Shown: in pieces, positions 1-5,258 of the stretch
How positions within the stretch are numbered: the stretch's first letter is position 1
How the letters are laid out: every line of letters begins with the position of its first letter
From: an uncultured Atopobium sp.
Lineage (GTDB): Bacteria; Actinomycetota; Coriobacteriia; Coriobacteriales; Atopobiaceae
Direction of reading: 5' to 3'
DNA: 6,603 bases
Assembly (NCBI GenBank): GCA_900555335.1
Contig: USKU01000067.1
Coordinates: 1 to 6,603, forward strand
Notes under the pieces: model-generated
What the model saw: only the letters and a program-made list of their open reading frames with translations
Database searches by the model: none
What the model was told of the DNA's origin: nothing
Position numbers and translations under genes: made by a program

Positions 1-1
1 T

Positions 2-697
2 CAGCTTCGCCGCGCACTTGTAGAGCGCCTTACGGCAGAGTTTCCTGTTGCAGAAAGAGATCCTTTTACGGATACGCCCTCTATTGTCTTGTTTGTGGGC
101 ATTAATGGTGCTGGTAAAACTACCACTGTTGGTAAGATTGCTGGCCGTGCACATGCTAATGGCGTCAAGACCTTGATTGGTGGTGCTGATACCTTCCGTG
201 CTGCTGCAATTGAGCAGCTTCAGGTATGGGGAGAGCGCTCTGGTATTGAGGTAGTAACTAGAGAGCGTGGCGCTGATCCTGCAAGCGTTTGTTTTGAGGT
301 TGTTGAAACGGCAGAAAAACAAGGCACTGAACTGGTGCTTATTGATACTGCCGGACGTCTGCACACTTCATCCGATCTTATGCGTGAGCTTGCTAAGGTT
401 GTTTCGGTTACCAGAAAGCGCGCAGGGGATATTCCTGTTAGCGTTGTCTTGGTTATTGATGCAACTACCGGTCAAAATGGTCTTAACCAGGCAAAAGAGT
501 TCAATGACGCCCTGTCTTTGGACGGTCTTATTGTTACCAAGCTTGATGGCACCGCAAAGGGAGGAATTGCTCTGGCAATTTCTAACCAGCTTAACCTGCC
601 TATTTATCGTATTGGTGTGGGCGAGTCAATTGATGATCTTCAGACGTTTGATGCTCGTTCATTCTGTGAAGCACTTGTTGGTGAGGGAGTTCAGTAA
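2..697 (+). CDS. ftsY: Signal recognition particle receptor FtsY, 3' part (5' end outside window)
   Basis: FtsY is the SRP receptor GTPase. It docks Ffh-ribosome-nascent-chain complexes at the membrane and hands them to SecYEG. The frame is open from base 2, and 231 codons are visible before the TAA at 695-697. The visible part is the end of the N domain and the whole G domain. Counting from base 2, the P-loop GINGAGKTT is at residues 33-41, followed by the GADTFRAAA motif, DTAGR at 115-119, DATTGQNG, TKLDG at 179-183 and the closing GVGESIDDLQTFDAR block. The GADTFRAAA and IDDLxxFDAR signatures and the missing M domain separate FtsY from Ffh. The acidic A domain and true start lie upstream; the TTG at 89 is inside the P-loop strand and is not the start. 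The stop overlaps the ffh start by one base, which suggests translational coupling. Confidence 0.97.
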   Translation, partial: QLRRALVERLTAEFPVAERDPFTDTPSIVLFVGINGAGKTTTVGKIAGRAHANGVKTLIGGADTFRAAAIEQLQVWGERSGIEVVTRERGADPASVCFEVVETAEKQGTELVLIDTAGRLHTSSDLMRELAKVVSVTRKRAGDIPVSVVLVIDATTGQNGLNQAKEFNDALSLDGLIVTKLDGTAKGGIALAISNQLNLPIYRIGVGESIDDLQTFDARSFCEALVGEGVQ

Positions 698-2076
698 TGT
701 TTAACAGCCTGCAAGATAGACTGCAAAATACATTTGCCGCTCTGCGCGGAAAGGGCCGTCTCACTGAGGACGATATCAATTCAGCAATGCGAGAAATTCG
801 CATGGCTCTTCTTGAGGCTGACGTTAACTACAAGGTAGTTAAGGAGTTTGTCGGCCGCTGCAAAGAGCAGTGCATGACCGCTGACGTGCTAGAGTCTCTG
901 TCTCCAGCTCAAAACGTTGTCCGTATTGTTCTAGATGAGCTCACGGCGCTACTTGGTTCAACCGAGTCCAAGCTTACGCTGGCACAGAACCGCATTCCAA
1001 ATGTCATTATGCTTGTTGGTCTTCAGGGCTCTGGTAAGACAACAGCAGCCGCAAAGCTTGCTTACCTGCTTAAGTCCCAGGGAAAGAATCCTTTGCTTGC
1101 TGCCTGCGACGTCCATCGTCCTGCAGCAGCAGATCAGCTTGAAACGCTTGGTTCCGAGATTGGCGTGCCTGTATATCGCGGTGATGGCAAAGATGCCGTT
1201 GCTATTGCGTCTCAGGCTATCCAGGAAGCTGTCGATCACCTCAATGACCTGGTTATTGTCGACACCGCCGGCCGTCTTCAAATTGACGAAGAAATGATGG
1301 AAGAGGCCGTTGCTATCAAGCGTGCCGTCAAGCCAGATCAGATTCTTATGGTTGTCGACGCCATGACCGGCCAGGATATCGTCAATGTTGTCAGCACCTT
1401 CGCCGAGCGCGTAGACTTTGACGGCGTTATCATGTCCAAGCTTGATGGCGACGCTCGTGGTGGTGGCGCACTTTCCGTACGTGAGGTTACTGGCAAGCCT
1501 ATCAAGTTTGTTTCTATGGGCGAGAAACCCGATTCACTCGAGGTTTTCCACCCAGATCGTATGGCTAAGCGCATCCTTGGCATGGGTGATGTTATCTCTA
1601 TTGTCGAGAAGGCCCAACAGGCAGCAGATGAGAAGCAGGTTGAAGATGCTGAGCGCATGTTGCGCGAAGGCTTTACTATGGATGACCTGCTTAATCAGAT
1701 GAACCAAATCCGCAAGATGGGCGGTCTTGCAAAGCTTATTGGTGCTCTACCTGGTGGCGACCGTATGATGGCCCAGCAGGGTGGTGTGGATGACAGTTCT
1801 ATGGGAAAGATTGAAGCTATCATTCATTCAATGACCAAGGAAGAGCGTGCACGTCCAAAGATTATTAACGGTCAGCGTCGTCGTCGTATTTCCATGGGCT
1901 CTGGTCGTAGTGTTCAGGAGGTCAATCAGCTTATTCGCCAGTGGGGAGAGATGAATAAGATGATGGGCAAGATGAAGGCTATGACTCAGGGTGGTAATGC
2001 AAAGAAGGGCCGCCGTGCTATGGAGTCTATGATGAAGAACATGGGCTTTGGCGGAGGTCAAATGCCACGCTTCTAG
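697..2076 (+). CDS. ffh: Signal recognition particle protein Ffh (SRP54)
   Basis: Ffh is the protein subunit of the bacterial SRP. It binds 4.5S/6S RNA and hydrophobic signal sequences on the ribosome and pairs with FtsY in a mutual GTPase cycle. The 459-residue product is of normal family length. The N domain is residues 1-100. The G domain has P-loop GLQGSGKTT at 108-116, DVHRPAAADQL near 138-148, DTAGR at 189-193, DAMTGQ at 221-226, SKLDG at 247-251 and a GEKPDSLEVFHPDRMAKRILG linker. The M domain is methionine-rich: a KMGGLAKLIGALPGG segment near 340-354 (finger loop) and the RNA-binding region around INGQRRRRISMGSG (390-403). The tail is rich in Met, Gly and Lys. The start is set by the GAGGGAG ribosome site at 683-689, seven bases before the ATG, inside the end of ftsY. 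I see no truncation or missing catalytic residue. Confidence 0.98.
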   Translation: MFNSLQDRLQNTFAALRGKGRLTEDDINSAMREIRMALLEADVNYKVVKEFVGRCKEQCMTADVLESLSPAQNVVRIVLDELTALLGSTESKLTLAQNRIPNVIMLVGLQGSGKTTAAAKLAYLLKSQGKNPLLAACDVHRPAAADQLETLGSEIGVPVYRGDGKDAVAIASQAIQEAVDHLNDLVIVDTAGRLQIDEEMMEEAVAIKRAVKPDQILMVVDAMTGQDIVNVVSTFAERVDFDGVIMSKLDGDARGGGALSVREVTGKPIKFVSMGEKPDSLEVFHPDRMAKRILGMGDVISIVEKAQQAADEKQVEDAERMLREGFTMDDLLNQMNQIRKMGGLAKLIGALPGGDRMMAQQGGVDDSSMGKIEAIIHSMTKEERARPKIINGQRRRRISMGSGRSVQEVNQLIRQWGEMNKMMGKMKAMTQGGNAKKGRRAMESMMKNMGFGGGQMPRF

Positions 2077-2125
2077 GCCTTACCATAAAATATTTTATAT
2101 AAGAAATACTTTGGTTTGATTACTA

Positions 2126-2183
2126 TCCCTACTGCTTTTTGTTACACATGGTAAACTCTCTCAAAAAGCAGTAGGGAGTTTTT
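2126..2183 (+). terminator. Terminator-like perfect 16-bp hairpin after ffh, overlapping the next gene's leader
   Basis: The left arm (2126-2141, TCCCTACTGCTTTTTG) and right arm (2162-2177) are exact reverse complements with a 20-base loop. A G and five Ts (2179-2183) follow, so the layout is that of an intrinsic terminator for the ftsY-ffh transcript. The T-tract is short, the loop is large, and the lower stem is the GC-rich part. The right arm also holds the AGGGAG ribosome site (2173-2178) of the gene starting at 2184, so any read-through RNA would fold that site into the stem. That it terminates is inferred; the symmetry is seen directly. Confidence 0.75.
2149..2157 (+). promoter_or_regulatory. 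Candidate extended -10 promoter inside the hairpin loop
   Basis: The loop between the two hairpin arms contains TGGTAAACT, which fits the extended -10 pattern TGn-TAnnnT. No good -35 box lies 16-18 bases upstream; extended -10 promoters can work without one. Initiation about seven bases downstream would fall near 2164, at the start of the right arm. Such an RNA would lack the left arm and leave the ribosome site of the 2184 gene free. The motif is short and could be chance. Confidence 0.35.
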
Positions 2184-2564
2184 ATGTCAATTATACGTGT
2201 TGCCTTTATGACACTAGGTTGTATAAGCTTGGCACTTGCTGTGTTTGGTGTGGCGCTTCCTATTTTGCCTACTGTTCCATTTTTAGCGCTCGCAGCATTT
2301 TGCTTTGCAAAATCATCCGACCGACTCAATAATTGGCTAATTAATACAAAGTTTTACCAAAATAATCTTGCTGATTTTAAAGCTGGAAAAGGGATGACTA
2401 TTAAGACTAAAACACGCACCCTTGTTACAGTAACCTTGGTCATGGCTGTAGGTCTAATTGTCATGCTTATGAAGGGTGTTATTGTTGGCAGTATTGTCCT
2501 TGTTATTGTTTGGTTAGGACACATTTACTATTTTGGTTTTAAAGTCAAAACGCTTGAAGAATAA
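2184..2564 (+). CDS. YbaN/DUF454 family small integral membrane protein
   Basis: This 126-residue membrane protein belongs to the YbaN/DUF454 family, which has no established biochemical function. The family signature is clear: the GVALPILPTVPFLALAAFCFAKSS stretch at residues 22-45 (Gly-x-x-LP-x-LPT-x-PF, then AAFCFA-SS), followed by a soluble segment with a WLINTKFY-type motif at 51-58, a GKGMTIKTK basic turn, and two more hydrophobic segments at about 78-97 and 99-118. With the N-terminal hydrophobic pair (about 5-22 and 24-43) this gives four predicted membrane segments. The short C-terminal tail ends in KTLEE. The ATG is preceded by AGGGAG at 2173-2178 with a five-base spacer, all of it within or next to the terminator-like hairpin. 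The gene sits 107 bases after ffh and 60 bases before the next rightward gene. Confidence 0.9.
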   Translation: MSIIRVAFMTLGCISLALAVFGVALPILPTVPFLALAAFCFAKSSDRLNNWLINTKFYQNNLADFKAGKGMTIKTKTRTLVTVTLVMAVGLIVMLMKGVIVGSIVLVIVWLGHIYYFGFKVKTLEE

Positions 2565-2590
2565 ACAATTGTTACAATAGCTTCTAGTTA

Positions 2591-2621
2591 GTTTCATTAT
2601 TACTCGGTAATGATGAGGTGA
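2591..2621 (+). promoter_or_regulatory. Leader hairpin abutting the Shine-Dalgarno site of the 2625 gene
   Basis: Bases 2594-2603 can pair with 2607-2616 around a TCG loop: ten pairs, one of them G-U. Three further wobble pairs are possible (2591-2593 with 2617-2619). The ribosome site GAGGTGA (2615-2621) overlaps the right arm, so the stem could hide AGG of the site. No T-run follows, so it is not a terminator. It could equally be a DNA-level operator. A weak TTGTTA (2569-2574) / TTTCAT (2592-2597) pair with a 17-base spacer lies just upstream, but I do not call it as a promoter. Confidence 0.4.
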
Positions 2622-2624
2622 CAG

Positions 2625-3284
2625 ATGATGCAGCGTAGAAAAAGAGTTATTGTAGGCATAACTATCAGCGCAGTGATTGTGGCATGTGTATTTATATGTA
2701 TTTGGTTTAGACCGGAAGCGGTTAGGGAGCGAAACCTCGATTTTTTAAAACATCAAGCTGTGGAATTTATAAGGGAGCAATCAGCTGATAATATTTTCTC
2801 ATATGAGAAATTTGAGTCTGGAGAATATAAGACTTATACCTGCAATATAAACGACGTGTATATATCTGGTCCAATTTTATCAATTGTAGAGAAAAACAAT
2901 GAATTATTAGACGGTGGCATTTCGTGGGTTGTAAGTGTTAATGGAGAAATCATTGGAACAATCGAGCAAGATGCCGCTTTATATTCAGTTTCTCTCTCAT
3001 CGCAAGATTTTGATCAATATATTCTTTATGGGACTGCTTATGTTCTACAAGCTATAAGCAGTCGCAAATTACCTGCCGTCTCCTACTATGAATACAATAC
3101 AGATGGTGGAGGAGCCTTTCTGTCTGATAATATACTTGCAACATTTAATTACGGCACAGGAGACTATGGTTTTGTTAAGGCAGCCAGCAAATTTCCTTCT
3201 GCCAGTTCATTGATCACTTCTCGCTTAGGTTCAGAGTATCTTGATTTTATGGCAAACAAAGAGCGTGTAGTGGATCTTCTGTAA
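2625..3284 (+). CDS. Unrecognised membrane-anchored or lipoprotein-like protein
   Basis: I do not recognise this 219-residue protein. Its N-terminus is basic (QRRKR), followed by one hydrophobic segment at about residues 8-28, then a hydrophilic domain of about 190 residues predicted to lie outside the membrane. IVAC at 18-21 fits a lipobox, but the residues after that Cys (VFICIWF) stay hydrophobic, so an uncleaved anchor seems likelier. The outer part has beta-type stretches such as GGISWVVSVNGEIIGTIEQD (97-116) and a Gly/Tyr-rich region near 148-180. I see no catalytic motif. ATG codons at 2625 and 2628 are both possible; GAGGTGA at 2615-2621 favours the second slightly. It follows the DUF454 gene by 60 bases on the same strand and may be co-transcribed. 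The gene is clearly AT-richer than ftsY-ffh, consistent with an accessory gene. The coding call is firm on length, ribosome site and protein-like composition. Confidence 0.8.
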   Translation: MMQRRKRVIVGITISAVIVACVFICIWFRPEAVRERNLDFLKHQAVEFIREQSADNIFSYEKFESGEYKTYTCNINDVYISGPILSIVEKNNELLDGGISWVVSVNGEIIGTIEQDAALYSVSLSSQDFDQYILYGTAYVLQAISSRKLPAVSYYEYNTDGGGAFLSDNILATFNYGTGDYGFVKAASKFPSASSLITSRLGSEYLDFMANKERVVDLL

Positions 3285-3289
3285 GACAT

Positions 3290-3329
3290 AAAAAACGCGC
3301 GCTTCAGAATTGTTTTCTAAAGCGCGCGT
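3290..3329 (-). terminator. Intrinsic terminator of the L,D-transpeptidase gene, in the convergent gap
   Basis: ACGCGCGCTT at 3295-3304 and AAGCGCGCGT at 3320-3329 are perfect complements. After one mismatch the stem continues with AGAA/TTCT around a five-base loop (3310-3314). On the minus strand the stem is followed by a run of Ts (complement of the A-run 3290-3295), the normal intrinsic terminator form, 22 bases past the transpeptidase stop. On the plus strand the stem is followed only by AAATTATT, so it would be a poor terminator for the 2625 gene, though the hairpin may still serve both. Confidence 0.9.
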
Positions 3330-3350
3330 AAATTATTCTCTAAGAAAAAT

Positions 3351-5030
3351 CTAGTAGTGGATGATAATTGGATCTCCATCTTTGGCAATATCAAAGAGTT
3401 TTTGAGCGTTTTCATAGCTAAGGTTAATGCAGCCATGACTACCGCCAGTTCTGTAGATGTTTCCACCAAACGCACTTCTCCATGGGGCATTATGGAAGCC
3501 AACTTCTTGACCCTTTACGCCAAGCCAGAAATCAACGTGTGCATCCCAACCTGGTTTGCCATTCTCGTCATTTGGACCAAGAAGACGAGCGTTTCTGATA
3601 TGACTGGTAATATACCAGACTCCTTCTGGAGTGTTGTGATGTCCGTCTGGGATACCCGTTACTACATCGGCTTCCCAAAGGATTGTTCCATCATCACCAT
3701 AAAGAACAGCATGCTGAGTGGTAAGGTCAACGTCAATATAACGACCACCCCAGTCCTGCTCGCCCTGCTTAGTAAATTTGTCGGCTGACTGCTTTGTAGG
3801 TAGTTCAATCTTTGTTGCCTGGCCAGCGGACAGACCGTCAGAGATAGCTTTTACAGCAGCGTCATTATCAATAACCCAACCGTATGCACCAGCGGCCTTT
3901 GTAGTGAATTCTTTTCCATCCCAGCGCTTATACGTTCTTGAAGTTCCACGAGTATCTACTGCAGGAGCAAGTGTCTCGTTGACCCATTTGGTAATAGCGT
4001 CTGTATCAAATGAAATAGAGAGATTCTCGTCAAACTTAATCCAGCTAGCAATGGTGTCTTGATCAAGTTGATATGCAACAGAGTCGCCCAACATCAAATC
4101 AACCGCAGAGGCAACGTAGGAATTAGCTGTCTTCAGAGCGGCATCAAGATCTTCTGCGCTCATGAGGCTTTCTTGGCCAAGCTGTACAGTGGTGCTCAGA
4201 TTATCAAAAGCGGTTTGCAAATCTTTATGGACGCCTTCAAGAGAAAGCCTTGTAGCAATAGCATCGTCAGCAAAAATGAACTTTTTAGCTGAGCTATCGT
4301 AGGTAATTCCATTGTTCTCAAGAGACTGAGCAGATTCCTTTGCCTGCTCAATTCTTTGATTGAAGAGTGCGTCCGCCTTGCTTGTATCATACGAGGCGGT
4401 AGCGTGAGGGCTTAAGGACCTGCTACGAGTAAGCTCTAGTGGCCACATCCAAGGATTCTGCTGGCTAATAGCATCGCGAGTATATCCAGCAGCGTCGTAC
4501 GTCAAATCAATGTCAGATGCCTTAATGGTTAAATCTACGCCGTTTCCAGAGACTTGGACGGAGTAATTTGAGGCCTCGTTTGCTTTAGAAGCCTGTAAAT
4601 CTGAAGCCGGTTTTAAGGAGTAGTCCTTACCATAAATGCTGGTTTGAGGCATAAAGAAGAAGTTAAAGAAGATTGCTCCACCCACATACACAAGGGCGAG
4701 AATACCAACGAGCACAGCAGGTATCTTCCACCACTGATGTTTCTTGTGAATAACGGGAGCCTCTTCTTTTTCTCCAAGCTCTGCGCTATCAACGGGAGCA
4801 ATGACAGTTAAATCATCTGCCTGCTCTTCCGGCGCTTCCGCTGATTGCGAAGAGTCATTAAGTTGATTGGTTTTTACCTGCTCTTCACTGAGAGCAACGT
4901 ACATATCAGTATCGCCAAGGCTTGGTACTGAGTCTTTAAGAGAAGGTGCTTTCTTTGTAGATTCCTCTGAGGAGAGAGGCTGTAGGTTAGCGGTATGAGA
5001 AGCAGAGCTTTTTGCAAAGTGCTTAGCCAA
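3351..5030 (-). CDS. Membrane-anchored L,D-transpeptidase (YkuD domain) with PG-binding-like region
   Basis: This enzyme class forms 3-3 (meso-DAP or equivalent) peptidoglycan cross-links, or attaches molecules to the wall, on the outer face of the membrane. The 559-residue product has a long polar, acidic cytoplasmic tail (1-98), one membrane anchor (about 102-126), an outer region (about 130-425) resembling the putative peptidoglycan-binding domain (PG_binding_4) found beside YkuD domains, and a C-terminal YkuD domain (428-559). Catalytic features are visible: TPEG at 467-470, His513 in GFHNAP, and SHGCINLS at 531-538 with the nucleophile Cys534. The start is the TTG at 5028-5030, because AAGGAG lies six bases upstream (5037-5042 on this strand). 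The frame stays open to a TTG at 5066, but that has no ribosome site. The gene is convergent with the 2625 gene and divergent from the secreted-protein gene at 5259. The domain and active site are certain; the natural substrate is not known from sequence. Confidence 0.95.
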   Translation of the reverse strand: MAKHFAKSSASHTANLQPLSSEESTKKAPSLKDSVPSLGDTDMYVALSEEQVKTNQLNDSSQSAEAPEEQADDLTVIAPVDSAELGEKEEAPVIHKKHQWWKIPAVLVGILALVYVGGAIFFNFFFMPQTSIYGKDYSLKPASDLQASKANEASNYSVQVSGNGVDLTIKASDIDLTYDAAGYTRDAISQQNPWMWPLELTRSRSLSPHATASYDTSKADALFNQRIEQAKESAQSLENNGITYDSSAKKFIFADDAIATRLSLEGVHKDLQTAFDNLSTTVQLGQESLMSAEDLDAALKTANSYVASAVDLMLGDSVAYQLDQDTIASWIKFDENLSISFDTDAITKWVNETLAPAVDTRGTSRTYKRWDGKEFTTKAAGAYGWVIDNDAAVKAISDGLSAGQATKIELPTKQSADKFTKQGEQDWGGRYIDVDLTTQHAVLYGDDGTILWEADVVTGIPDGHHNTPEGVWYITSHIRNARLLGPNDENGKPGWDAHVDFWLGVKGQEVGFHNAPWRSAFGGNIYRTGGSHGCINLSYENAQKLFDIAKDGDPIIIHY

Positions 5031-5042
5031 GGAGCACTCCTT
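5028..5042 (-). promoter_or_regulatory. Ribosome binding site and TTG start of the L,D-transpeptidase gene
   Basis: On the minus strand AAGGAG (5042-5037), six bases and TTG (5030-5028) fix the start of the transpeptidase gene. The same bases form a small inverted repeat: AAGGA (5042-5038), loop GTGC, TCCTT (5033-5029). A five-pair hairpin could therefore hold both the ribosome site and the first two bases of the start codon. The site call is firm; a regulatory role for the hairpin is speculative. Confidence 0.8.
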
Positions 5043-5258
5043 ATAAAATACGAAGTTACACAGCAAGAATCAGTGTGTTTTGACAAACAAGCTTTCTGTA
5101 ATTGAGTCAAAGACACATCTATTTAGTGTAGTGCATATTCGTCACATATTTTATGGAACTTACGAGGAATTATTTTCCACAGGAGAAGAACAAAACTGGA
5201 GTAATATATACGACATTTAGAAATAATTATTTACCAATTGCAAGGGGAGCAATAGCGT
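5031..5258. other. Divergent intergenic region (leaders of the transpeptidase and secreted-protein genes)
   Basis: This 228-base AT-rich gap must hold the starts of two divergent transcripts. I found no promoter pair with good boxes and proper spacing on either strand. Partial signals are a perfect TTGACA at 5080-5085 (plus strand) without a -10 box at 16-18 bases, a TTGACT on the minus strand (complement of 5104-5109) with only a poor -10, and a TAATATATA stretch at 5202-5210. TGTTT and AAACA (5076-5089) flank a four-base centre as a short inverted repeat. I see no RNA gene or small coding region with a ribosome site here. Confidence 0.6.

Noticed and set aside
958..1281. A 107-codon minus-strand frame and similar frames opposite or shifted within ftsY, ffh and the transpeptidase gene.
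   Set aside because: They lie fully within genes of certain identity, have no ribosome sites and give proteins without family features, so they are shadow frames.
2085..2098. A 14-base perfect AT palindrome (ATAAAATATTTTAT) just after ffh.
   Set aside because: It contains only A and T with no loop, so it is a weak RNA structure, and such palindromes are common by chance in AT-rich gaps. The stronger hairpin at 2126-2177 explains termination better.
2148..2174. An eight-codon reading frame (MVNSLKKQ) starting in the hairpin loop, a possible leader peptide.
   Set aside because: It has no ribosome binding site and no run of a regulatory amino acid, and it ends inside the stem. Nothing supports its translation.
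5031..5066. Extension of the transpeptidase to the upstream TTG at 5066, giving 571 residues.
   Set aside because: There is no ribosome site before it, while AAGGAG is placed ideally for the TTG at 5030.
5046..5074. A minus-strand CTGATT / TATTTT pair with 17-base spacing as the transpeptidase promoter.
   Set aside because: The boxes are weak, and a start seven bases downstream would fall in the ribosome site and remove it from the RNA.
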